A DNA stretch of 64,000 nt from CAYRYU01 sp964428355 (lineage in GTDB: Bacteria; Muiribacteriota; Ozemobacteria; Ozemobacterales; Ozemobacteraceae): positions 57,183 through 121,182 of the forward strand of contig CAYRYU010000009.1 of NCBI GenBank assembly GCA_964428355.1. The letters are read 5' to 3'. Shown one piece after another: positions 31,384-40,144 of the stretch (position 1 is its first letter; the number at the start of each line of letters is the position of its first letter). The notes beneath the pieces were generated by a model that was not told the DNA's origin, did not search any database, and was given only the letters and a program-made list of their open reading frames with translations. Made by a program: the position numbers and the translations under genes.

Positions 31384-34300
31384 TCAGAAACCCGTCGTGA
31401 ACAAGGCGAAATCCGACCAATCGCTGGCCAGGCCCCCCGAATCGAAATATCGGACCCGGATCCAGTAGGGTGTCACGGGTTCCAACTTGATTTTTCCCGC
31501 CAGTGCGCCTTCGAAAGTTCCTTCCGATGTAAAGACATCAGTGTATAGACCGGTAATGTTGCTGCCACTCCAAACGAGGGTTTTCAGGTCAACCACGGGG
31601 GAATCCCGAACTTCCCAGGCATCACTGGCAAGAAAATCTCCCACATCGGGATCGAGAAAAGCAGTTCCCGTACAAGAGGGATTCAAATCAACATTCATGG
31701 CTTGGTTTGCAGGAGCCAAGACAACGGGTTTCAGCGGAGGGCGGTTGGGGGTGGCGGTCGTTTGGAAGTGCCGGAAATCGGACCATGGGCTGATGAAGAA
31801 CTGCGAGGTTTCGTTCCGAACCCGAACCCAGAAATCAGTTCCAGGTTTCAACTGGTTTGGCCGTTCCGACCATTGGGAGACATTCAGCTCCGCCCGGCTT
31901 TTCCATGCAGCTGATGCAACATCTCGATTGTCCGCGATTTGCCAAACAAAGGTGGAGAAGGTTTCGGTCCCCACGGGTACGAAGGGGGAGGCTCCGAACG
32001 AAGCGTTCAAAGGCACTCCAGTCCAATTTTCCAACGGCCAGAGGACCGTTGGTTGGACAAGATCAGGGATTTCCCTTCCGATGATTGCCAGAAAAGCCGA
32101 GGAGGCGTAGAACCCATCCCATCCAAGGACCTCGTGGAATGAATCGGTTGAAAGGATGTTGATCGAGGGGAATCCACCGACATCCATGTCTATCTCGACG
32201 GAGTCGTTCAATGGATCGGCTTCATCAAGTTTCAATGGTATGAAGCGCGAATTCACATCGCTGATGACACTCTCGTCAATGAAGGTCTGGTCTTCCAACC
32301 TCCGGCAGACACCGCACCAGGAAGCATAGATGTAAAGAAGAATCCGTTTCCCACTCGATCGGCTCAGGGCTTTGGCTACATCAAAGTCTGTCAGCCATTC
32401 GATCACATGTTCGGGCCGGGTCGTAAAACGGCGGGGATTGGACCATTCACTGATCGCACCATGGTTGTCGGCGTATCTCACTCTCGCCCAATATTCGGTG
32501 GAATAGGAAAGGCAGGATTTCCCCACAAGGGCGTTGGAAAAAGACCCGTTGGCGGAATCGACAAGGATCGTCGTGAGGCTGGCGATCTCACCATACCTTT
32601 TCCAGACCAGGGTCTGGGAGGTGGGAGTGGCGTTGTCGTGAATCTCCCAGTCCGTGTATCCATGCCCATCGCCATCCCAATCGGAGAAACTGCCCGCTGC
32701 AAACACCGGGTTGGTAGCGACACCTGCAGCTTCCGCGGAAGGGGTAAATATGTACGGCGCGGACGGTGGATTGTTGGGAGCGTCCAAGGTAGTGAACTTC
32801 ACCGGCGCTGACCAGGAACCTGCCACTCCCTGGCTGTCAAAGAACCTCACTACCAGCCAGAAATCCATCTGGTAGGCCAGCTCCGTGGTCGTGCTCCAGG
32901 TGAAAGACCCGTTCACGCCGTCAACCTTGATCTCGGTCCCCGCGGAGCCGCTTTCAACCCCTTTCCAGTAGAGAGCGGAAGAGGCCAGGTCCGAACGGAA
33001 GAATACCTGCCATTCCGATCTGGTGAGGAATTCCCCCGGGTCCTGGTCCGAAAATGCATGCACTACAAGCCTCGGGGACAACGCAACCCCCTTCTGGTTG
33101 GCGGTCGGACTTGCGACTACCGGCGCTTGGGGAGGATGATTCTGATATGGGGAGGCAACGGTGCTGAAGGTCCAGGTGATGGGTGAAAGGGAATTCCCCG
33201 CGAGATCCTTGCAGTCGCTCGATATCCTTGTCGTGATCGAACTTCCATACGGAAGCGGAAAAAGAGGCGTAAAGGTCGCGGCCGAGAAATCGAGATTGAA
33301 AAGAACCGTCCCCGCGATCGGGAAAGCGCCGCTTGCCGCTGAAAAAGCCCCGGGAAGGTTCGAAGCGGAAGCGAGGGGTTCGCTGAAAACCGCCCCGATT
33401 CGGGTCGACGTGGCAACTCCGACACGTCCTCCGACTGGATAGGTCGAAATGACCCAAGGGGGGGTCGTGTCCACCGGGAGTATCGTTCGAAACCAGCCCG
33501 TGAACGGGCTTGTCAGGTGGTTTCCCGCCAGGTCGCAGCATTCGGTCCCGATTCGAACGGAGATAACCGATCCGTGGGGGAAGGGGTTCAGCGGAGTGAA
33601 AATGGCTGTATCCCATCCGGCCCCGAAGGATATGGTTCCCAAAAGAACCGAGGACCCGCTCGAAACCCGGAAACTCCCTGAGCCAACGTTCGGAGCGGAA
33701 ACCGGTTCGCTGAACCGGATCGAAATCTGGGTGGCAACCGGGACATCGATCGTTCCCGGAGCAGGAAGCATCGCCAAAACCGCAGGTGGAACGGTATCCC
33801 GGGTTCCGCCGGTCGTGAACTTCCACCTGAGTCCCGAGGAAAGGGTGTTCAGGGCGAGGTCGCGAGCGCCGGCTGCCCCCCCCTTGACCGAAGCGAAATA
33901 GGCGGAAAAGGAAGCGAGAGGGCTTCTGGGAGTGAACCGATAGACCTCGCTTTTCCCCTGTGCCCAGCTCTGGGAATCAAAGGGGATTTTTGCCCCCGAA
34001 GCATTTTCCAGAGAGAAAGCCTGGCCAACCGAAACGGCATCCATTTTCTCTGTGAAGGTCACCGTGACAACAGAACCCGTCGAAATATCCACGGCCCCGG
34101 AGGCAGGAGAAAAAGCCGCGATCTGAGGCGGAATCGAATCTCCGACACCCCCCGATCCCACCCTCAGGGGAAGAACAGCCGAGCAGGATGCCCCGGCGGG
34201 ATCGACCACCTTGATCGTGAGGGTCGCGGTAACATCGCTTCCCGGACTGGTCCAGCGGGCATGGAACTCGGACTCCCCGGAAGCCAGGAGCCCGTGCGTG

Positions 34301-35136
34301 GCCTCCCAGAAAACTTTCAGCTTCCCGGGATCGGTTTCTTCGGGATCCGAAATCCGGGCCTCAATATCGATCGTTTCGCTAGTCTGGACCTTGTTTCTGG
34401 ATGCCAAAAGGGCCGCGAATGGCGGCCGATTGCGTGTTTCCCCCACGGAGACAAGGGTCGCCTCGACGAGGGGGGGGAGGTCGGAAAAGAAGGGAACCAG
34501 GAAAGACGACCCGGCGTATCCCTGAACTGTGGGAACCCGTATCTCGCCGCTGGTTTCCGAATCTGGAAGCGGCGGTGCCGCGAATTTCCCATCTCCGTCG
34601 GTCAGGAAGATTTCGCCCCAGAGATACAGGGGGACATTGGGCACAGGCTTCCCATCCAAATCCCGAATGATTCCCCGGACGAAATTCCGGGCGGGTTGAA
34701 GCACCAGATCCCCGATCCAGGTGGACTCCCCAGCTGCGGGCGCAGTAACCGAGCCGGTTCTGGCCTTGAGAACGGGATTTCCCGAGCGTTCGGGAAATCT
34801 CCCGACAACACGATGGGACCCTTCGGGAACATTGGGGAAGATGAATCTTCCCCCGGAATCGGTCACAACCTTGAGCGAAGGAAGATCCTCGAGCCAGACT
34901 TCCACACCACCCAGGGGAACGGTATCCGATGAGGAACTTGCCACGGCGAGTGAATTGGCCCGAATGGAAGCCGAATAGGAAGCTGCAGCCAATATTCGTC
35001 CGGACAGGGAACGCTCCCCCCCTTCGACGATGATCGAGTTCCCCCCTCCTGAACCACAGCCGGAAAAGAGAAGGACAACTCCGAAAACCCCGACAAAAAG
35101 CGTCGAGGCCCAAAAAAGGAAGAACGTTCTTCGCAT
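31384..35136 (-). CDS. Giant lipoprotein: carboxypeptidase-like, Ig-like, fibronectin-like and thioredoxin domains
   Basis: 1250 residues from ATG 35136 (GAGAGG six bases upstream; ATG 35157 has no such site). Lipobox L-F-S-G-C with lipidated C27. Order: two carboxypeptidase-regulatory-like beta domains (about 60-200), a PKD-like domain (about 225-330), three Big_5 Ig-like domains (about 340-640, with FTEKMD and FSEPV motifs), two fibronectin-like units (about 650-880), a thioredoxin-fold domain (about 900-1010) and two more fibronectin-like units. The thioredoxin domain has the redox pair C-G-V-C starting at residue 941 (YASWCGVCRR) and a cis-Pro segment GGFPSINI. A redox-active module inside an adhesin-like lipoprotein is unusual. 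Anchored in a membrane and facing the periplasm or outside. Confidence 0.85.
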   Translation of the reverse strand: MRRTFFLFWASTLFVGVFGVVLLFSGCGSGGGNSIIVEGGERSLSGRILAAASYSASIRANSLAVASSSSDTVPLGGVEVWLEDLPSLKVVTDSGGRFIFPNVPEGSHRVVGRFPERSGNPVLKARTGSVTAPAAGESTWIGDLVLQPARNFVRGIIRDLDGKPVPNVPLYLWGEIFLTDGDGKFAAPPLPDSETSGEIRVPTVQGYAGSSFLVPFFSDLPPLVEATLVSVGETRNRPPFAALLASRNKVQTSETIDIEARISDPEETDPGKLKVFWEATHGLLASGESEFHARWTSPGSDVTATLTIKVVDPAGASCSAVLPLRVGSGGVGDSIPPQIAAFSPASGAVDISTGSVVTVTFTEKMDAVSVGQAFSLENASGAKIPFDSQSWAQGKSEVYRFTPRSPLASFSAYFASVKGGAAGARDLALNTLSSGLRWKFTTGGTRDTVPPAVLAMLPAPGTIDVPVATQISIRFSEPVSAPNVGSGSFRVSSGSSVLLGTISFGAGWDTAIFTPLNPFPHGSVISVRIGTECCDLAGNHLTSPFTGWFRTILPVDTTPPWVISTYPVGGRVGVATSTRIGAVFSEPLASASNLPGAFSAASGAFPIAGTVLFNLDFSAATFTPLFPLPYGSSITTRISSDCKDLAGNSLSPITWTFSTVASPYQNHPPQAPVVASPTANQKGVALSPRLVVHAFSDQDPGEFLTRSEWQVFFRSDLASSALYWKGVESGSAGTEIKVDGVNGSFTWSTTTELAYQMDFWLVVRFFDSQGVAGSWSAPVKFTTLDAPNNPPSAPYIFTPSAEAAGVATNPVFAAGSFSDWDGDGHGYTDWEIHDNATPTSQTLVWKRYGEIASLTTILVDSANGSFSNALVGKSCLSYSTEYWARVRYADNHGAISEWSNPRRFTTRPEHVIEWLTDFDVAKALSRSSGKRILLYIYASWCGVCRRLEDQTFIDESVISDVNSRFIPLKLDEADPLNDSVEIDMDVGGFPSINILSTDSFHEVLGWDGFYASSAFLAIIGREIPDLVQPTVLWPLENWTGVPLNASFGASPFVPVGTETFSTFVWQIADNRDVASAAWKSRAELNVSQWSERPNQLKPGTDFWVRVRNETSQFFISPWSDFRHFQTTATPNRPPLKPVVLAPANQAMNVDLNPSCTGTAFLDPDVGDFLASDAWEVRDSPVVDLKTLVWSGSNITGLYTDVFTSEGTFEGALAGKIKLEPVTPYWIRVRYFDSGGLASDWSDFALFTTGF

Positions 35137-35179
35137 CAACGACCTCTCAAACCCCATTGCCAGCTTAGGGTTCAGGGAG

Positions 35180-35209
35180 AATATACCTCATCGGTGCGTG
35201 GAGGAGCAA
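35180..35209 (-). promoter_or_regulatory. Promoter of the giant lipoprotein gene
   Basis: Minus strand: TTGCTC (35209-35204), 18 bases, TATATT (35185-35180). The leader to ATG 35136 is about 37 nt. Confidence 0.6.
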
Positions 35210-35240
35210 ACCACACCAACTTCTTCCCGACATCCCGCCG

Positions 35241-36452
35241 CTACTGGTTCGAACGGGGGTTCCTATCCAAGAGACCTTGCAGTTTGGGAGTGGGGATTTC
35301 CAGCCTGTTCCCGACCTCATCGATTCGGAAAACCTTTACCCGCCTGATCGAAGGGCAGAGGTTCAGCCCCTCCAAAAGCCTTTCCTCGCAGCCATCATCG
35401 AAATCCGTCGTCAGAATCGTGACCGACCCGAGGCCAAGCATGGTCGCGGCATAGGCTATCTCGGATAGGTGCGACTCCATCTCGGGAATCTTCTCCCCCG
35501 GAGCGATCCAGAGGAAACCCATTCCCATGAGTTGGCCCTCTCCGAGAGCATTGGAAAGGGTCCGGATTGCTCCCTCCTTAACCGCGGAAAACCCCAGGAA
35601 AAGGTGACGTGTTGGTCCACCTTTCAGGGCCATCCCTATTTCCCTGGCCTCATCGATCGACAAGCCCCGACCGCACCGAGGGAATGATTCCGCCCCAATT
35701 GGAGTCCCTTCGTCTCGATGCTGAAAAACCACGAACTCATTGAAGGGGGCGAATCTCTTTTCCTGGCTGATCTTCAATGAGCCTAATGAATCAACTTCGA
35801 CAGGGATGACGGGGTCGGTCTGGAGTGTCAGTTTCTGGTCCCCATCCGATTCGGGTTGGAAGATGGGCCCGAAGCGAAGCCTGGGAAGCTCTTCCCGTAG
35901 CTTCCTGACCCGCTCCCCAAATTCCTGCACGGCTGAAGCAGAACAGGTTAAGGGGCCCTTGGGAGCCAACACATGTCCGAAAACCGGCTCATCGAAATTT
36001 TCGTGGGTCAGTTCGGAACCCGTCGAGGAGATGATGAGCTCGATCAGGTTTTTGATGACATCCGGATCGGCGTTTTCCTCGATCAGCCATTGGGCGGAAC
36101 CCCCGCTCCAGACAAGATTGAACCCGGGATTTCCGTCTGAAAGAAATGTTCGCCTGACCACCAGTCCTGCCTTGGGATTCCGGGGAAAGTGGGAAACCCG
36201 AACCATCGGGTTGAAGAAGCCCATATGCCATTCGAGGCAGTTCCGCCTGAAAACGAGGAAATGGTCCGAGAAAAAGATGGCTGCCCAGAAAACCAGCATC
36301 GCGACGACACCTACTCCGGTCAACAAAATTGCGATGATGGGAAGGAACATGATCATCAGGATGGTCAGGCCAAAAAATGCGGACGGCCGATCGATCCACA
36401 GAACGAGTTCCCGGTCCGAGGTGTCCCAGACCGTGCAAGGCCGCGGTTGCAT
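35241..36452 (-). CDS. Membrane protein of unknown function
   Basis: 403 residues. Two adjacent membrane helices near the N-terminus (about residues 24-62, FFGLTILMIMFLPIIAILLTG then VVAMLVFWAAIFF) are followed by a large soluble domain of mixed alpha/beta character with no recognised motif. The topology (short N-terminus, helix hairpin, big C-terminal cytosolic domain) is like that of small sensor or scaffold proteins. It starts 16 bases after the stop of the barrel-like gene at 36468-37433 and is probably in the same operon. No Shine-Dalgarno is evident before its ATG. Confidence 0.7.
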   Translation of the reverse strand: MQPRPCTVWDTSDRELVLWIDRPSAFFGLTILMIMFLPIIAILLTGVGVVAMLVFWAAIFFSDHFLVFRRNCLEWHMGFFNPMVRVSHFPRNPKAGLVVRRTFLSDGNPGFNLVWSGGSAQWLIEENADPDVIKNLIELIISSTGSELTHENFDEPVFGHVLAPKGPLTCSASAVQEFGERVRKLREELPRLRFGPIFQPESDGDQKLTLQTDPVIPVEVDSLGSLKISQEKRFAPFNEFVVFQHRDEGTPIGAESFPRCGRGLSIDEAREIGMALKGGPTRHLFLGFSAVKEGAIRTLSNALGEGQLMGMGFLWIAPGEKIPEMESHLSEIAYAATMLGLGSVTILTTDFDDGCEERLLEGLNLCPSIRRVKVFRIDEVGNRLEIPTPKLQGLLDRNPRSNQ

Positions 36453-36467
36453 CAGGGAACTCGGGAT

Positions 36468-37433
36468 TCAGAGAGACAGTACAAGTCCGAACCAGGTCGC
36501 GGGGTCGGAATCGAGAAAGGTTCCACAGGCTTCGAATTGAAGCGAATCGCGCCCGATCCTGAGCCCCCCATTCAAAGAAGAGTCATGGGACGTCTTGCGG
36601 AAAATGTCGTCATAATCGAACTTGGTTCCCTCGAACATCAGTGTCAGAAAAGGTGTTGCCCGCCATTCAATCCCGCCGGCACCGACAAGAAATGCTTTTC
36701 TATCGGTTCGTGCCGTTCGTCCACCCGTCAGGGCGATCTTCTGGTGGGTCGGGAAAACGCTTCTCAGACTGAGGAATCCCGTGACCTGCGGGCCAAAATC
36801 CAAACCGAATGTTCCATAGACGAACTTCAGGTTGGCGACATCAGCGAGGTCGGTAAAATCGGCATCGGAATCGGAAATGCCCGAGTAATGCCCGCCGATA
36901 CAGAAGCTCTGTTTACCATTGGTGGTGTAGAGTTTCACCCCTCCACCGGTGAAGTCGGCCCGATCGTCGGCCTTGCCGCCGGTCTTTCTCTTCCTCTCGA
37001 ACCAGAGGTGGTTGACCGATACTTCCAGGTTCGGGGACAGAGAGCAGGAAACCGCCACCGACCTCGAGTCCTTGTCAAAGCGGAGAACCTCTCCCGCGGG
37101 AAGGGATCTGGTTTTTTCGCTCCCGCCCTTGATTCCGACACGAAGGGTCTTCTCGGGAGAGGAGGGGGAAGTGGGAATCGTGACAAGGCCGGTCGTGCCT
37201 GCTAGAGAGAGACCGCCGGGCCGGCCGGGAGAAGGCTCGTTATCCGGAAAGGAGAGGAGCCCCTGCCCGTCCGGAACAGTCTCGAGAACCTGCCCTGGAG
37301 CCGGTACGGCAAGAAGCATTGTGAAGGTCACGATCAACCCAAGAACCCGGTGCGCTGTCAGAATAGGTTCCCTCAATCTGGGAGTCCTCTTTTCCTTGGG
37401 AAGTTTTCCCCCATATCGGCGAAACTCCGACAT
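36468..37433 (-). CDS. YjbH-like outer-membrane barrel protein (putative)
   Basis: 321 residues from ATG 37433 (GTG 37484 is possible). A long basic N-terminus leads to the hydrophobic signal segment VLGLIVTFTMLLAVPAPGQ. The mature start GTTGLVTIPTSPS resembles the G-L-x-x-x-P-T/S-A opening of YjbH-type proteins. The remainder is an alternation of short amphipathic strands (FCIGGHYSGI, FVYGTFGLDFGP) ending in an aromatic-hydrophobic strand, TWFGLVLSL, as expected for an outer-membrane beta-barrel. This supports a two-membrane cell. Function unknown. Confidence 0.65.
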   Translation of the reverse strand: MSEFRRYGGKLPKEKRTPRLREPILTAHRVLGLIVTFTMLLAVPAPGQVLETVPDGQGLLSFPDNEPSPGRPGGLSLAGTTGLVTIPTSPSSPEKTLRVGIKGGSEKTRSLPAGEVLRFDKDSRSVAVSCSLSPNLEVSVNHLWFERKRKTGGKADDRADFTGGGVKLYTTNGKQSFCIGGHYSGISDSDADFTDLADVANLKFVYGTFGLDFGPQVTGFLSLRSVFPTHQKIALTGGRTARTDRKAFLVGAGGIEWRATPFLTLMFEGTKFDYDDIFRKTSHDSSLNGGLRIGRDSLQFEACGTFLDSDPATWFGLVLSL

Positions 37434-37569
37434 TTTTTCACGATTCTCGGGAAGACTTCGGGGCGTATTCCCTTTCGATCTCACGCTCGAGGGAGAGCAA
37501 AAAATCTGAGGAGCCTTTCCCTTTCAGGAAGAACTTCCCAGCCCCAGGTCTGAAGCCCTGGGCGAAAGT

Positions 37570-38451
37570 TCAGGGCCAGGCTGGAAGGCGCAGAAGCTTG
37601 CCGGGTTTCCCCCCTCCGTCGGTCACGATGACTACTCCCTCGGAACTGTCGAAACAGACACCCTCAGGTTTCTCATCCTTCCCAAGGGGGAGATCGCGAA
37701 CTGCGAATACTTTTCCCGGGTCGGAATCAGCCTCCAGTGGGAACCCGATTTCCACCAGTCTCCTCGATTTGCTCGACAGAAGCAGGAGGTGACCGGTCCG
37801 ATGATCGAAAGCGACATCGGAAAGGTTTTCCAGGAGCATGACCGCCTCATGGGAAAGTTTCCTGAGGAAGAGAGGTTTCAAGTCAGGGATTCCGAACAAC
37901 CCCAACGACCGCGGGGATTCCTGATGCACCGCCAGAAGGAACTCCCTGCCCTGGTGGAAGCAGATGGTAATGCCCTCCCATCCTTTGTTCGGCTTGTCAC
38001 TGATCCCGGGTAACCGCCCGACCTCCTCCGCATGCCCGAGAACAACTCGCGATCCTTCGAAATCGAGGGGAATCCGGATCACCCTCCCTTTGCCTTCCTC
38101 GAGGCAGTAGACGAATCGCTTGTCTGTCGACAAGGTTATTCCCTCCAACCCACGGAAAAGGCTTTTCTGATTTCCGGAAAGAAGGAGGTTGGCCGTCCCA
38201 TCGGAAAAAACCTGGAACAACCCGGCATCGTCATCGACCACAAGGAACCCCTGCCCCGGACTTTTCGGCGGAAGCGCGGCAATTCCGCTGGCTTCCTTTA
38301 CCGACAGCTTGACCGATGAAATCGCTCCATGGCCTATTGGCGAAGGGGTTTTTGGGGCAGCATGGGATGCGTAAAACCCTGAGAGGTTCATGAATCCCGG
38401 GCCAGACAAGAAAATCCCGAGAAGAAAGGCGATCCGAAGAGCATCTTTCAT
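37570..38451 (-). CDS. Exported SdiA-regulated / phytase-like beta-propeller protein
   Basis: 293 residues. Signal peptide at residues 1-31 (LRIAFLLGIFLSGPGFMN). The mature part repeats strands of the type EASGIAALP, GLEGITLSTDKRFVYCLEEG, GWEGITICFHQGREFLLAVHQE, LSDVAFDHRTGHLLLLSSKSRRLVEI and KPEGVCFDSSEGVVIVTDG, which is the pattern of the SdiA-regulated / esterase-like phytase propeller family. No catalytic residues can be assigned. AAAAAGGAA precedes the ATG, and a weak promoter (TAGACA, 17 bases, TAGACT) lies at 38471-38499 on the minus strand. The genes around it are unrelated. Confidence 0.75.
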   Translation of the reverse strand: MKDALRIAFLLGIFLSGPGFMNLSGFYASHAAPKTPSPIGHGAISSVKLSVKEASGIAALPPKSPGQGFLVVDDDAGLFQVFSDGTANLLLSGNQKSLFRGLEGITLSTDKRFVYCLEEGKGRVIRIPLDFEGSRVVLGHAEEVGRLPGISDKPNKGWEGITICFHQGREFLLAVHQESPRSLGLFGIPDLKPLFLRKLSHEAVMLLENLSDVAFDHRTGHLLLLSSKSRRLVEIGFPLEADSDPGKVFAVRDLPLGKDEKPEGVCFDSSEGVVIVTDGGGKPGKLLRLPAWP

Positions 38452-38625
38452 GTGAATTCCTTTTTGTACAGTCTAGCCCGAAACCATCGTGTTGTCTATC
38501 GCCAGAGCAATCCTGTCGCCCCTCGCCCTCCCGTCATTTGCCTTGGCCCCGCATGCAATCATGCAGTTCTATCATTGGTCCGTAGTTTCTTGCCAAAAGT
38601 CTGATATCATCGTGGAATCCAAGAC

Positions 38626-39813
38626 ATGATTTTTGAACCAAAGAAATTCGGAGGCCAAGACCTTCAGCCCGTTCTGGGAAAAACTCTCCGGCGGGTGATT
38701 GCCTTCCTGCTTTTCGTCGCTCCTGCCCTCGTTCTTCCGCGTTGGTGGTGCGGCAGAGAGGCGAGCCGGTTCCGGACCATGACCCCGGCCGCAATCGAGG
38801 AGCTTGGGGAGGAGGTCTCCGCCTGGATCGACCGCGGAATTTCCGATTCGGATTTCCCCACCGGCCATTGGCAGTTTGACGGGGAATGGCAGTATGTAAC
38901 ATATCAAATGGCGGGCCTGGGATTCGGACAGATGATCAGAAACCGGCCCGAATGGGCGGGAAGGTATCTCCCACGCCTCGAACGATGCATCGAGGTTCTT
39001 TCCTCCGCCCCCGCGCGGGCTTATGATACGCGATCGTGGGGAGGGGAGGACGCGCTCGACTCCCTCGATGCTTCCGACGGGCACGTCGCCGCGCTTGGAT
39101 ATTTGAACCTCGTCCTGGGTGTCTACCGGCAGATAGCAACCGCGCCCAAATTCATCGACCTTCACGACCGGATCACCTCCACCCTGGTCCGGCGGTTCGA
39201 AACCCACGAAATCCGCCTTCTCCAGACTTATCCTGGCGAAACATACCCCGCGGACAATGCTGCCGCTATCGGGTCGATTGGGCTTTTTGACGCGGTGACA
39301 GGGTCGGATCATGGGAAACTCCTCGACTCGATCGAGGAGCGCTTCAGGAAATACTACACACACCAACCTTCCGGCCTGCTCTTCCAGTCAGTGGATTCGA
39401 AAACCGGAGGGCCCGCGGGAAAGCCTCGCGGGAGCGGAACTGCCATCGCAGCGTATTTTCTTTCTTTCGGAAGAACGAGGCTCTCGAAGGATCTTTTTCA
39501 CGCAATCAGGCGGTCCGCAAGCGCATCCTTTTTGGGGTTTGGGTTCGTCATGGAGTATCCGGCGGGAATCCCCGGGGATTGGGGCGACGTCGATTCAGGC
39601 CCGGTGATTTTCGGAACCTCGATGTCGGGAACTGGTTTTTTCATCGCTTCGACAAGACTCAACAAGGATGATGCTTTCTTCGACGACCTATGGCGGACTT
39701 CCGAACTGCTCGGTTACCCTCTGGTTGCAGGAGGCCGGCGAGGCTACGGTCTGGGAGGCCCACTCGGGAATGCCATTATGCTGGCAATGGTGACGGCGGA
39801 GCCCAGGCCGTGA
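38626..39813 (+). CDS. Membrane-anchored protein of unknown function, probable alpha/alpha barrel
   Basis: 395 residues. One N-terminal membrane segment (about residues 22-40, RRVIAFLLFVAPALVLPRWW) acts as anchor or uncleaved signal. The rest is helical with aromatic and acidic loops (GHWQFDGEWQYVTYQM, SWGGEDALDSLDASDG, YPADNAAAIGSIG, GDWGDVDSGP, GYGLGGPLGNAIMLA). The spacing resembles (alpha/alpha)6-barrel enzymes such as linalool dehydratase-isomerase or glycosidase-like folds, but I cannot place the family. It overlaps the next small membrane gene by GTGA, so the two form a unit. Confidence 0.7.
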   Translation: MIFEPKKFGGQDLQPVLGKTLRRVIAFLLFVAPALVLPRWWCGREASRFRTMTPAAIEELGEEVSAWIDRGISDSDFPTGHWQFDGEWQYVTYQMAGLGFGQMIRNRPEWAGRYLPRLERCIEVLSSAPARAYDTRSWGGEDALDSLDASDGHVAALGYLNLVLGVYRQIATAPKFIDLHDRITSTLVRRFETHEIRLLQTYPGETYPADNAAAIGSIGLFDAVTGSDHGKLLDSIEERFRKYYTHQPSGLLFQSVDSKTGGPAGKPRGSGTAIAAYFLSFGRTRLSKDLFHAIRRSASASFLGFGFVMEYPAGIPGDWGDVDSGPVIFGTSMSGTGFFIASTRLNKDDAFFDDLWRTSELLGYPLVAGGRRGYGLGGPLGNAIMLAMVTAEPRP

Positions 39814-40085
39814 GAGAAAGCAAGTTCTGGCCGGTTCTTAGAGACATGCTCCTTCTTCTCGCGATCAACTTCCTCGGCCTCCAGGTCATGGGACCGATGC
39901 GCCTTATCGAAAATCTCCTGGCACCTGGCGGGAGTGCCGGAGCGGGAACAGTATGCCTCGCCGTGATCTTCTATTTCGTCAGGATCTTCCTGACCGTCTT
40001 TGGACCCGGATGGGTTCTCGCCCGCATCTTCTGGATCCTGACCGCCCCTCCTCTGGACGAATTGCCCACTTCCGGACGAAAGTAG
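39810..40085 (+). CDS. Small membrane protein of unknown function
   Basis: 91 residues from GTG 39810, which overlaps the stop of the previous gene (GTGA), indicating translational coupling. Two hydrophobic helices are visible (about residues 10-28, MLLLLAINFLGLQVMG, and 46-75, TVCLAVIFYFVRIFLTVFGPGWVLARIFWILTA). The frame is open farther upstream inside the preceding gene, but that part reads as a shadow of it. Likely a partner of the protein at 38626. Confidence 0.6.
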   Translation: MRESKFWPVLRDMLLLLAINFLGLQVMGPMRLIENLLAPGGSAGAGTVCLAVIFYFVRIFLTVFGPGWVLARIFWILTAPPLDELPTSGRK

Positions 40086-40144
40086 GTCCATTCGAGGGAT
40101 TTGGAGTATACTCCTGAAAAACAAACCCTGGCAGGAGGGAAACG

